From an uncultured Gammaproteobacteria bacterium (GTDB lineage Bacteria > Pseudomonadota > Gammaproteobacteria > PS1 > Thioglobaceae): DNA of 9,079 bases. The notes below the pieces were generated by a model that made no database searches, was not told the origin of the DNA, and worked only from the letters and a program-made list of their open reading frames with translations. The translations under genes and the position numbers were made by a program. Positions 1 to 6,364 of this stretch are shown piece after piece. The DNA is taken from the NCBI GenBank assembly GCA_913044155.1, contig CAJWNF010000018.1, forward strand, positions 1 through 9,079, in the 5' to 3' direction. Positions within the stretch are counted from its first letter, which is position 1. Every line of letters starts with the position of its first letter.

Positions 1-1069
1 TGTATTTAGGGTCAATGTCTTGTGACGCCCAGACAACTGCCTGTCCAACCGTCATACCAAGAAAGTTTTCCCATCCAACTTCTTCAAGGTGAGGGTCCTG
101 GAATGCCTCCATGGTAACCATATGAATAGGCCCTCTACCAGCCTTAACTTCTTCTATGAAGGCATGATTGCGCAAACAGGTCGGTGTTGGTGTGTGATCT
201 ATATATTCTCCAACCATTGCCTTGGTATGCTCATACCATTTCGATTCGTACTCCTCTCCATAGGTGTTTTGCGTGTAAGTTTTAAGATGAAGGAAGTAAG
301 CGCCAACCGGACCGTAACCATCTTTGAATCTTGTTAGAACAATACGATTCTCCATTTGGGTCATTTTTGCGCCAACCGCAATAGGCAACGCATAAGCAGA
401 ACCACTACTCCACGGCGCATACCAGGTTCTTCCCATACCCTCACCCACAGAACGAGGTTTAAAGATATGTGAAGCGCCACCAGCACCTACAATAACGGCC
501 TTTGCGCGAAATACATGGAAATCTCCAGTTCGACAGTTAAACCCTACAGCACCACCCACTCTATTCTCTTTGCTTTCATCCATTAGTAGGTGAGTTACCA
601 TAATTCTATTGTAAATTTTGTCAGCTGAGTTTCTTGCAGCTTCAGCAACAATTGGCTTATAGCTTTCTCCATGAATCATTATCTGCCATTTACCCTCGCG
701 CTGGTAACGACCGGTTTCTTTGTTACGCATAATGGGTAAACCCCACTCTTCAAACTTGTGTACTGCGGAATCCACATGACGAGCCATATCAAAAGCAAGA
801 TCTTCTCGTACCAACCCCATTAGGTCGTTACGAGCATAGCGCACATGGTCTTCTGGCTGATTCTCATCCCATTGCATTCCCATATAACAGTTAATTGCGT
901 AAAGACCTTGAGCTACCGCACCACTACGATCAATATTAGCTTTTTCAGCGCAAACAATCTTCATATCGCGCCCCCAGTATCTAGCTTCATATGCCGCACC
1001 TGTCCCAGCCATGCCGCCGCCAACAATTAGAATATCGCAGTCTTCCCAAACTGTTTTGACTTTGCTCAT
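1..1069 (-). CDS. aprA: Dissimilatory adenylylsulfate (APS) reductase alpha subunit AprA, 3' end outside window
   Basis: This is the catalytic FAD flavoprotein of cytoplasmic APS reductase, which in a sulfur oxidiser joins sulfite and AMP into APS. Only the first 356 codons are present; the family is about 620-630 residues, so roughly 270 C-terminal residues lie left of the window. The protein starts MSKVKTVWEDCDILIVGGGM: a strand followed by the GGGMAGTGAA dinucleotide-binding loop (about residues 17-26). Further on are the AprA stretches SGAVAQGLYAINCYMG, GAGGASHIFKP and RFKDGYGPVGAYF, the last matching the region that holds substrate-binding arginine in characterised AprA proteins. The ATG at 1067-1069 overlaps the aprB stop as TAATG, which suggests translational coupling, and AAGGGG at 1080-1085 can serve as ribosome binding site. 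The reading frame stays open throughout. The identification is firm. Confidence 0.97.
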   Translation of the reverse strand, partial: MSKVKTVWEDCDILIVGGGMAGTGAAYEARYWGRDMKIVCAEKANIDRSGAVAQGLYAINCYMGMQWDENQPEDHVRYARNDLMGLVREDLAFDMARHVDSAVHKFEEWGLPIMRNKETGRYQREGKWQIMIHGESYKPIVAEAARNSADKIYNRIMVTHLLMDESKENRVGGAVGFNCRTGDFHVFRAKAVIVGAGGASHIFKPRSVGEGMGRTWYAPWSSGSAYALPIAVGAKMTQMENRIVLTRFKDGYGPVGAYFLHLKTYTQNTYGEEYESKWYEHTKAMVGEYIDHTPTPTCLRNHAFIEEVKAGRGPIHMVTMEAFQDPHLEEVGWENFLGMTVGQAVVWASQDIDPKY

Positions 1070-1539
1070 TAGTAATACACCCCTTCTTTTAGTTGTTCTT
1101 TTTTCATTACCGGTAGTCCAGTATTAATGTTGAGCGCATCAGGCTCATAGCAAAGTAACTGCGAGTTAAGTGCCTCTTCATCAGGAACCTCAAGTTCGCT
1201 GAGTTTTGGAATTTTTTCTCCCCAAGGCTGAGTTGTAATTGGTGAAAGAAAGTTCTTCTCTCGACCATCACGAAACTTAATTTTCCATGAGATTGTTCCT
1301 TTCTCTTCCTCACGAAGTACACGTACACTATGACCTAAGGGAGAGAAGTCAGCGTAACCACGAACGTCAATTGCGTTTTGTGGACAGGCTTTTACACAGG
1401 AGAAGCATTCCCAGCACATGTTAGGCTCGATATTAACAGCGCGTCTAACAGTTTTGTCAATATGCATAATATCCGATGGGCAGATATCGACGCAATGTCC
1501 ACAGCCATCACAACGAGTCATGTATACAAAAGTTGGCAT
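1069..1539 (-). CDS. aprB: Dissimilatory APS reductase beta subunit AprB (2x[4Fe-4S])
   Basis: This is the iron-sulfur subunit that passes electrons between the AprA flavin and the membrane partner. At 156 residues it is a normal full length. Two ferredoxin-type cluster motifs are visible: C10-x2-C13-x2-C16-x3-C20 followed by P, and C42-x2-C45-x2-C48-x3-C52 followed by P, with the aromatic W43 inside the second motif. The C-terminal half (about 65-156) lacks cysteine motifs; it corresponds to the AprB tail that wraps around AprA in known structures. The start at 1539 is supported by AGGAGA at 1549-1554, nine bases upstream. The stop shares one base with the aprA start, and the gap to aprM is 40 bp, so aprM-aprB-aprA is almost certainly one transcript. 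Confidence 0.97.
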   Translation of the reverse strand: MPTFVYMTRCDGCGHCVDICPSDIMHIDKTVRRAVNIEPNMCWECFSCVKACPQNAIDVRGYADFSPLGHSVRVLREEEKGTISWKIKFRDGREKNFLSPITTQPWGEKIPKLSELEVPDEEALNSQLLCYEPDALNINTGLPVMKKEQLKEGVYY

Positions 1540-1579
1540 TTTATTTTTTCTCCTGTTTTTTATTAATTATTAAAACACT

Positions 1580-2374
1580 TCAGTAGTGTCGCGGCGCTTC
1601 ACGTTTTATACCGAGACCAAATTGTTCTGGTCTGTCAGCTGGCTCAGGTAAATTTTCTCTCGAGCCATCAGCTTTAGTAATGCGCTTTTGATAGGCCGCA
1701 GCTGGTTTAAAGAACATATGAGCAAACTTAGACCACAGTACGCCTCCAAAAAGCACAGTGCTTGAAAGGATAAATAGGCTAAAAAACAAAATTTCCCATC
1801 CAGATACATCGTAAGTTTGGAGGTAAGACCATATCAGTGCAAAAGTAGCTGTGGCTAATAGCGATAGCACAAATAAATCTGCGCGTACAACGCGATACCA
1901 TTTATTACCTTCAGCGGCAACATCTACTCTTATAAAAAACCAGAACCAATATCCGCCAATACATAGCATTATTGCGCCTATATGCCAAAGTAGCGGCAAT
2001 ATAGTTGGAGTTTTTTCTGCAGGAGATGTATAGCAAAAAATCATAATAGCGGTTGCGACGACAAAAAACACAAAGCCATACATAGTTAAAAGGTGAGCAA
2101 TCCTTCTTTTCGTGCTACAGAATTCGCCTGCAGTCAGAACATCTTCGGTCATCGTCTTGAGTGCGATAGCTGTCTTGTCTCCAGTACTAAGATGATTAGT
2201 GGCAAATTTCGCGGCTTTTTCAGAATTATTAAAAAAGAATTTGGCGCTTTTCTTGTGCGCCATATCAAGCATTGTTCCTCCAAACACCAAGATCACCATC
2301 GCAACGACATAAGTTTGCATTGCAATGTTTGGTATTAATTCTGCTAGTTCAGAGAATGGATTGACAGTAATCAT
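1580..2374 (-). CDS. aprM: APS reductase membrane anchor AprM
   Basis: This is an integral membrane protein of 264 residues located directly upstream of aprB. Five hydrophobic segments are visible at about 17-38, 94-115, 127-148, 164-185 and 193-216, with a polar loop of about 55 residues between the first and second. Histidines near the membrane boundaries (H94, H131, H219 in WSKFAHMFF) are candidates for heme ligands, as in NarI/DsrM-like quinone-reactive subunits; that is an inference. AprM is known from many sulfur-oxidising bacteria that lack QmoABC next to aprBA, and is thought to link AprAB to the quinone pool. The start at 2374 is preceded by AAGGAT at 2381-2386. The 180-bp gap to sat (2375-2554) is AT-rich and shows no convincing gene, terminator or strong promoter. 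The call rests on membrane topology and gene order, since the family has few motifs. Confidence 0.88.
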   Translation of the reverse strand: MITVNPFSELAELIPNIAMQTYVVAMVILVFGGTMLDMAHKKSAKFFFNNSEKAAKFATNHLSTGDKTAIALKTMTEDVLTAGEFCSTKRRIAHLLTMYGFVFFVVATAIMIFCYTSPAEKTPTILPLLWHIGAIMLCIGGYWFWFFIRVDVAAEGNKWYRVVRADLFVLSLLATATFALIWSYLQTYDVSGWEILFFSLFILSSTVLFGGVLWSKFAHMFFKPAAAYQKRITKADGSRENLPEPADRPEQFGLGIKREAPRHY

Positions 2375-2554
2375 GTTTTAATCCTTGTTTGAAAAAATGA
2401 ATCTTTCTTGGTGTTAGTTGGTTTAGTCTATTGGAGACGTGAATTGTAAAATATATATGATTTAGGATAGCTAATATTGTAGAACCAGAAAACTTAAAAT
2501 TAATAGGCCAGAAATAAAAATAGAATGCGGTAGTTAAATTATTATTCATATGGT

Positions 2555-3760
2555 TTATTTTGCTGAGTGTCCTTTCAATTCTACTTTTACTTTCTCACTA
2601 TCTTTAAGGCTTGCGTAATATTTGCGCAAGACAATTAAAACCTCTGGACGAGAAAAATTATCGGGGACTTTTTGATTTTCACTTAGCATATGCCTTAATT
2701 TTGAACCAGACAATAGAAGTCTGTCGTCATTGCTGTGGGGGCAGGTTTTCATACTTGCCATTCCAGCACACTTGTCACACCAAAATGTCCAGTCTATTTT
2801 GAGTGGCTGTGTATCCAAAGCACCATTGATTTCATCAAAGATGTAGTGTGCATCGAAAGGACCATAATAGTCATCAACACCGGCGTGGTCACGGCCGACT
2901 ATTAGATGAGAGCAACCGTAGTTTTGTCTAAATAGTGCATGCAATAACGCTTCACGTGGGCCGGCATAGCGCATATCTAATGGATATCCCGATTGTAATA
3001 CAGTATCTTTTACAAAGTACTTATCAATCAGGATGGATATTGCTTCAGAACGGACTTTAGCTGGTATGTCACTAGGTTTTAACTCTCCTAACGTAGAGTG
3101 AATCATAACTCCATCACAGGTCTCAAGAGCTGTCTTAACAAGGTATTCATGTGAGCGGTGCATTGGATTGCGGGTCTGGAATGCTGCTACGGTAGACCAA
3201 CCTTTATCAATAAAGTAAGCACGAGTCTGCATTGGAGTCTTATACAAGTCACCATATTTTTCAGGAAAATTGCCATCTGTCAAAACCTTAATTGGGCCTG
3301 CGAGATTGTATTTACCCTGATTCATTACCATAGCCACACCTGGATGTTTCATCTCGGTTGTCTTGTAGACCATTTCACACTCATGTTCTTTATTGATACT
3401 GTATTTTTCAGTAACCTTCATGGTTGCAATAATCTCATCAGTCAGTTGGTTAACTAACGCAACCTCAGCACCCTCGCCGACATCTTTATCGTCAGTGGAT
3501 AAGGTAATTGGAATCGGCCAAAAAAGACCATTTTCCATAGTCATTTTGTCGCAGACCCATTGCCAGTCATTTTTATCCATAAAGCCATCTAGTGGAGTAA
3601 AGCCACCAATTCCAAGCATCAGAATATCTCCAACTTCTCTTGAAGAACAATTTATCCTTGGCAATGTTTTTGCAAATGCCAATTCTTGAGTTAGTTCGCT
3701 TTCCTCCAACAAGAGAGGTTTGAGTGAAGCGCTGCCGTGAGGTGGTACTAATTTAGACAT
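2555..3760 (-). CDS. sat: Dissimilatory ATP sulfurylase Sat
   Basis: Sulfate adenylyltransferase, a cytoplasmic enzyme. In sulfur oxidisers it runs from APS and pyrophosphate to ATP and sulfate, giving substrate-level ATP after AprAB. The 401 residues match the single-domain bacterial type, with no APS kinase domain. Nucleotide-binding motifs are visible: [10 protein letters not shown] at 195-204 (the RNPxHRxH signature), GRDHAG at 289-294 and SGSKLRHML at 351-359. C328, C331, C340 and H342 form the zinc-site pattern of this family. No clear Shine-Dalgarno sequence precedes the ATG at 3758-3760. The gene lies 180 bp upstream of aprM on the same strand and may be co-transcribed with it. Codons 295-321 are duplicated exactly at 4098-4179, downstream of cysH. 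Confidence 0.97.
   Translation of the reverse strand: MSKLVPPHGSASLKPLLLEESELTQELAFAKTLPRINCSSREVGDILMLGIGGFTPLDGFMDKNDWQWVCDKMTMENGLFWPIPITLSTDDKDVGEGAEVALVNQLTDEIIATMKVTEKYSINKEHECEMVYKTTEMKHPGVAMVMNQGKYNLAGPIKVLTDGNFPEKYGDLYKTPMQTRAYFIDKGWSTVAAFQTRNPMHRSHEYLVKTALETCDGVMIHSTLGELKPSDIPAKVRSEAISILIDKYFVKDTVLQSGYPLDMRYAGPREALLHALFRQNYGCSHLIVGRDHAGVDDYYGPFDAHYIFDEINGALDTQPLKIDWTFWCDKCAGMASMKTCPHSNDDRLLLSGSKLRHMLSENQKVPDNFSRPEVLIVLRKYYASLKDSEKVKVELKGHSAK
2798..2879 (-). repeat. 82-bp direct repeat, copy 1 (inside sat)
   Basis: This is the functional copy of an exact 82-bp direct repeat whose second copy lies at 4098-4179, offset by exactly 1300 bp. It encodes Sat residues 295-321, from VDDYYG just after the GRDHAG motif to QPLK just before the zinc-site cysteines. 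Identity breaks at 2880 on one side. On the other it continues for four more bases (2794-2797) with one mismatch. Confidence 0.97.
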
Positions 3761-3784
3761 AGATTGTGTACTGGTAAAAAGCGA

Positions 3785-3813
3785 ATGTTAATTCAAAATA
3801 TTCATAATATCAA
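3785..3813 (-). promoter_or_regulatory. Candidate sigma-70 promoter for sat
   Basis: On the minus strand, TTGATA (3808-3813, five of six matches to the -35 consensus) is followed after exactly 17 bp by TAACAT (3785-3790, four of six matches to -10). Transcription would start near 3778 and give a leader of about 18-20 bases for sat. The -10 element is weak and the region is AT-rich, so chance matches are possible. Confidence 0.35.
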
Positions 3814-3841
3814 ACAAAAGTATTTATATTTTCGAATTAAC
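3787..3841. repeat. 8-bp perfect inverted repeat flanking the candidate sat promoter
   Basis: GTTAATTC at 3787-3794 and its exact reverse complement GAATTAAC at 3834-3841 are separated by 39 bp. The left arm overlaps the proposed -10 element and the -35 element lies between the arms. Such an arrangement could be a pair of operator half-sites. In AT-rich DNA an 8-bp pair can also arise by chance. Confidence 0.4.
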
Positions 3842-3863
3842 TCACTCAGGTTATTTTACATAC

Positions 3864-3881
3864 AACTCATATATATGAGTT
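3864..3881. promoter_or_regulatory. 18-bp perfect palindrome upstream of sat, possible operator
   Basis: The 18 bases from 3864 to 3881 are a perfect palindrome with half-site AACTCATAT. It lies about 105 bp upstream of the sat start and about 50 bp upstream of the candidate -35. Perfect symmetry with no loop fits a dimeric regulator site better than an RNA hairpin. No regulator can be named from the sequence, and a chance origin is not excluded because the centre is alternating AT. Confidence 0.4.
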
Positions 3882-4042
3882 AGTCATATACTATTATAAA
3901 GGATATTCTTTTGGTATTTAATAGGCAAAAGTTAAGAAAATAGGTTTATATTTAATGCATAATAACTATACATGAATTAATATATATGTTTTAATTTAAA
4001 TAAAATAATACATAAAGATTTTATTACAGATGAGAATGAAGA
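3882..4042. other. AT-rich non-coding spacer between the sat upstream region and the cysH-side terminator
   Basis: This stretch is very AT-rich and has no coding frame of useful length on either strand. It holds no tRNA, no strong hairpin and no recognisable riboswitch. It separates the upstream region of sat from the terminator of the upstream minus-strand unit. Confidence 0.7.
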
Positions 4043-4064
4043 AAAGCCCGAATTAACGGGCTTT
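4043..4064 (-). terminator. Rho-independent terminator after the cysH transcription unit
   Basis: An 8-bp perfect stem, AAAGCCCG (4043-4050) with CGGGCTTT (4057-4064), encloses a six-base loop. Read on the minus strand it continues into TTTTCTTC, which is the direction of cysH. On the plus strand no T-tract follows. It isolates sat from readthrough of the cysH unit. Confidence 0.85.
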
Positions 4065-4085
4065 AAATAAAGATAATTAGCTAGA

Positions 4086-4234
4086 TTAGTTGGCTAATTT
4101 GAGTGGCTGTGTATCCAAAGCACCATTGATTTCATCAAAGATGTAGTGTGCATCGAAAGGACCATAATAGTCATCAACAGTGTGGAGGCCACATTCACGA
4201 GCCAATCGACTTCTTTTGTGTTAAATACTTTCAT
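4086..4234 (-). pseudogene. Chimeric gene remnant: unidentified 5' piece joined to a sat fragment
   Basis: Directly behind cysH, an ATG at 4232-4234 overlaps the cysH TGA as ATGA, the usual layout for a coupled next gene. That frame gives 46 residues beginning [13 protein letters not shown] and ends at 4094-4096. I do not recognise it, and it reads the sat-derived part out of frame. A second frame, open from 4220 to a TAA at 4086-4088, reads [13 protein letters not shown] and then continues in the Sat frame with [14 protein letters not shown] up to QPLK and LAN. ECGLHT is the catalytic motif of CysH-type reductases. This frame has no ATG. The simplest reading is a degraded downstream gene into which, or onto which, 82 bp of sat was joined near 4179/4180. 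Neither frame is likely to give a working protein. Confidence 0.6.
4098..4179 (-). repeat. 82-bp direct repeat, copy 2 (sat fragment downstream of cysH)
   Basis: This is an exact copy of 2798-2879 in the same orientation. It carries sat codons 295-321 without the start, the HRxH motif or the zinc-site cysteines, so it cannot be an enzyme. The flanking sequences differ from sat at once on the 4180 side and after one further mismatch on the 4097 side. The absence of any mismatch implies recent duplication, gene conversion with sat, or an assembly error. Confidence 0.97.
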
Positions 4235-4977
4235 GTAATTGCCTCTTCTAATATCACTTCTCTTTTCAAGGTTTGTCGTTTTAAAGGGCGAGTATGAATA
4301 CCACACTCACCGCCACATTTGCTTGAACCAACCCACCTGCCACTTCGTTCATCGCCAGTTGATATGGCGGTACAAGGGGCACAACCTAATGATCTATAAC
4401 CTTCCTTATATAGTTCATTAACTTTTACGTTGTTCATCGCTAGATATTGCCAAACTTCTCTTTCTTCCCATATCAAAATAGGGTTCAGTTTAATCAGACC
4501 TTTATCTCTTGATTCAATTTCTCTATAATCTGTTCTCGTTCTACCTTCTGTACAACGAAGTCCAGTAACCCAACAGTTGGCATCAAAATACTCTAATGCA
4601 TTCCTAGTAGGTTCAACCTTAAATATCTCACAACAACCGTTCGGGTCAGTTTCGTAGAGATTGGTTTCAGTTTTGTTATCACTTTCAAAGACTTTGCTTT
4701 CGGGATAATGCTCTACAAAATCTCTCATATATTGTTTTGTTTCTTTAGGTTTAAATGGCGTAGTTACAATAAATCCCTTAATATTAGAAGATACTTGTTT
4801 TGCTAAATCCCAAATAACACAAGAATCTTTACCTAGACTATTTGCAACAACTAAATTGTCTCCATATTCAGTATATGCTTCATCTATTAAATCTAAAGAA
4901 CGGTCTATTTTTTGGTTTAATGTTAGACCGCTGACCAATCTAAATACTTCTTCACTTGTAGTTGTAATTTCATTCAT
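4231..4977 (-). CDS. cysH: Assimilatory-type adenylylsulfate reductase (CysH family, Fe-S form)
   Basis: A cytoplasmic thiol-dependent reductase that reduces APS to sulfite for cysteine synthesis. The 248 residues show the PP-loop SLGKDS at 47-52, the core motif WVTGLRCTEGRTRTD (about 136-150) and the catalytic motif ECGIHT at 224-229 with C225. C115-C116 together with C199-x2-C202 form the CC...CxxC ligand set for a [4Fe-4S] cluster, which marks the APS-using rather than the PAPS-using branch. A 19-residue basic tail follows ECGIHT, longer than in many relatives. The start at 4977 is supported by AAAGGAGAT at 4985-4993. The stop overlaps the ATG of the remnant behind it, and a terminator at 4043-4064 ends the unit. 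No sulfite reductase or cysN/cysD is in the window. It is unrelated in fold and mechanism to AprAB despite the shared substrate. Confidence 0.92.
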   Translation of the reverse strand: MNEITTTSEEVFRLVSGLTLNQKIDRSLDLIDEAYTEYGDNLVVANSLGKDSCVIWDLAKQVSSNIKGFIVTTPFKPKETKQYMRDFVEHYPESKVFESDNKTETNLYETDPNGCCEIFKVEPTRNALEYFDANCWVTGLRCTEGRTRTDYREIESRDKGLIKLNPILIWEEREVWQYLAMNNVKVNELYKEGYRSLGCAPCTAISTGDERSGRWVGSSKCGGECGIHTRPLKRQTLKREVILEEAIT

Positions 4978-5122
4978 TATTTACATCTCCTTTAACTTTA
5001 TCCTTATAGTGTTTATTGATTATGTTGTTTGAATCATAATTTAATAGGAATTATAGTAATTATTTCTATAAAATATCTTTTATTAAAAAAAATAATATTA
5101 AAATTACACAATAATACTCAAT

Positions 5123-5143
5123 ATATAGAAATATTTTCTATAT
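5123..5143. repeat. 9-bp inverted repeat in the cysH-azlC divergent spacer
   Basis: ATATAGAAA (5123-5131) and TTTCTATAT (5135-5143) are perfect reverse complements around a three-base centre. The site is central in the 289-bp AT-rich spacer (4978-5266) between divergent cysH and azlC. It could be an operator or a small hairpin. No T-tract makes it a clear terminator, and it would terminate nothing here. The rest of the spacer holds no gene-like frame. Confidence 0.4.
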
Positions 5144-5253
5144 TATTTAAGATTAGTATTAAATATGATTGGGTTATTTGCAGAATTTGATCTTTATAAC
5201 TAATAAAGAGTATGTTTGGTTTGTTATTCACCACATCCAAAGTAGGCTAGAGT

Positions 5254-5259
5254 TATAAT
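5254..5259 (+). promoter_or_regulatory. Candidate -10 element for azlC (possible leaderless start)
   Basis: A perfect TATAAT lies seven bases before the azlC ATG at 5267. If used, transcription would start at or next to the ATG, giving a leaderless mRNA; no Shine-Dalgarno sequence is visible before this start, which agrees. The -35 position (5231-5236, CCACAT at 17 bp) is a poor match, so the element is uncertain. Confidence 0.4.
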
Positions 5260-5266
5260 TGCGCGA

Positions 5267-5938
5267 ATGATTCGCAGTGTAATAAAAACCACCTTACCAA
5301 TTCTTTTTGGATTTTTGCCTTTGGGAACGGCTTTTGGAATATTGTTCCAGGAGCTAGGATATCCTTGGTATTTTGCTTCCTTAATGGGTATTGTTGTTTA
5401 TGCAGGTGCGGCACAATTTATGGCAGTAGGAATGCTTGGTGCTGGTGTGGGTTTATTTGAAATCGCAATTTCTACTTTTTTTCTCAATTCGCGACATTTA
5501 TTTTATGGCTTGGCGCTGTTGAATAGCTTTGGAGCTTGGAGTTTAAGAAAGCTCTATCTGATTTTCGGCTTGACTGACGAAACCTATGCCTTAATGACTA
5601 CAATAAAAGTTCCTAAGGAGTTTAATCGGGAAAGGTATTACCTTCTTATTACTTTATTCTCTCAATGTTACTGGGTGCTCGGTTGCACAATTGGTGCTTT
5701 AGCAAGTAGCTCACTTAATTTTAATACTGAGGGCATGGAATTTGCCGCTACTGCTTTATTTACTGTATTGTTAATTGAACAGTGGTTAATGGTTAGAAGA
5801 TTGCTTCCATTTTTAATTGCTTTTCTTGCATCTTGTGTTTCCTTGATATTATTTTTCCAACATATGTTATTGGTTTCTATTGTTTTGTCGATTATTGCAA
5901 TCATCTTATTAAGGTTTATTAATTACAAAAAGTTATGA
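5267..5938 (+). CDS. azlC: AzlC family branched-chain amino acid permease, large subunit
   Basis: The membrane permease of the AzlCD (LIV-E) two-component system, a family known to export branched-chain amino acids and their analogues. At 223 residues it is close to the family norm. Family motifs are visible at VYAGAAQF (44-51), NSRHLFYGLAL (74-84) and TDETYAL (103-109). Hydrophobic segments cover most of the protein, including about 8-28, 33-56, 125-147, 157-175, 180-197 and 198-217. The substrate range of this member cannot be told from sequence. It is followed by azlD with a four-base ATGA overlap, so the pair is translationally coupled. No ribosome binding site precedes the ATG; a TATAAT seven bases upstream makes a leaderless message possible. 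Confidence 0.93.
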   Translation: MIRSVIKTTLPILFGFLPLGTAFGILFQELGYPWYFASLMGIVVYAGAAQFMAVGMLGAGVGLFEIAISTFFLNSRHLFYGLALLNSFGAWSLRKLYLIFGLTDETYALMTTIKVPKEFNRERYYLLITLFSQCYWVLGCTIGALASSSLNFNTEGMEFAATALFTVLLIEQWLMVRRLLPFLIAFLASCVSLILFFQHMLLVSIVLSIIAIILLRFINYKKL

Positions 5939-6252
5939 GTAATATAAGTTATATATTAATAGTATTCATTTTGATGGCTTTGGCGACGTACGTTACAAGA
6001 CTTGCTCCTTTTGTAATTTTTAGTCAGCATCATGAAAGACCTTTGCTAAAGTTTGTAGCAAAATATACACCTCCGATGGTTATGACGATACTTGTCATAT
6101 ACATGCTCAAAGGAGTCCAATACAATTCAGTTGATGGTCTCTACTACATACTAGCGCTTCTGGTGACTGTGTTTTTCCACTTACTCATAAAAAATGCACT
6201 ACTCAGTATTTTTGCCGGAACTTTGGTCTATATGATTACCATTCAAATATAA
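5935..6252 (+). CDS. azlD: AzlD family small subunit of branched-chain amino acid exporter
   Basis: The small membrane partner of AzlC, 105 residues, which is normal for the family. Hydrophobic stretches lie at about 5-28, 43-62, 68-84 and 86-104. The N-terminal ATYVTRLAPFVIF region matches the AzlD pattern in which TRxxPF follows the first membrane helix. The start overlaps the azlC stop (ATGA at 5935-5938). The 112-bp gap to the SulP gene (6253-6364) contains its own candidate -10, so azlCD and the permease need not share a transcript. Confidence 0.9.
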   Translation: MSNISYILIVFILMALATYVTRLAPFVIFSQHHERPLLKFVAKYTPPMVMTILVIYMLKGVQYNSVDGLYYILALLVTVFFHLLIKNALLSIFAGTLVYMITIQI

Positions 6253-6328
6253 TTTTATAACTTATATTGGCTCACTAAAGTTATCTCTCTGGTCTATTCT
6301 CTAGTGTATAGAAAACAACAACTTACTA

Positions 6329-6334
6329 TATAAT
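6329..6334 (+). promoter_or_regulatory. Candidate -10 element for the SulP permease gene
   Basis: A perfect TATAAT lies 30 bp before the ATG at 6365. No good -35 is found at 16-19 bp spacing (TGTATA at 6305-6310 is the closest). The predicted leader of about 24 bases has no Shine-Dalgarno sequence. Confidence 0.35.
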
Positions 6335-6364
6335 CTAACACTTCCTTCTGATTAATCTCTATAC

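Noticed and set aside
89..337. Plus-strand reading frame of 82 codons opposite aprA
   Set aside because: It lies fully antisense to the well-supported aprA frame, has no family resemblance and no ribosome binding site. It is a shadow frame.
2349..2549. Minus-strand frame of 66 codons between sat and aprM
   Set aside because: It runs into the aprM start in another frame, has no clear ribosome binding site and resembles translated AT-rich spacer.
3158..3689. Two long plus-strand frames opposite sat
   Set aside because: Both are antisense to a complete sat gene and show no recognisable protein features.
2798..4179. The two 82-bp copies as ends of a mobile element or composite transposon
   Set aside because: The copies are direct, lie inside sat and behind cysH, enclose no transposase and have no terminal inverted repeats or target duplication.
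4094..4306. 70-codon frame covering the end of cysH and the sat fragment
   Set aside because: Its upstream ATG lies inside cysH in another frame. Only the part from the ATG at 4234 deserves mention, and that is treated as a pseudogene remnant.
5019..5040. ATTATG...CATAAT inverted pair upstream of cysH
   Set aside because: Only 6 bp per arm in a very AT-rich spacer. Chance is the better explanation.
6257..6284. Inverted pair ATAACTT/AAGTTAT after azlD as a terminator
   Set aside because: The stem is AT-rich, the loop is 14 bases and no T-tract follows, so termination is not supported.
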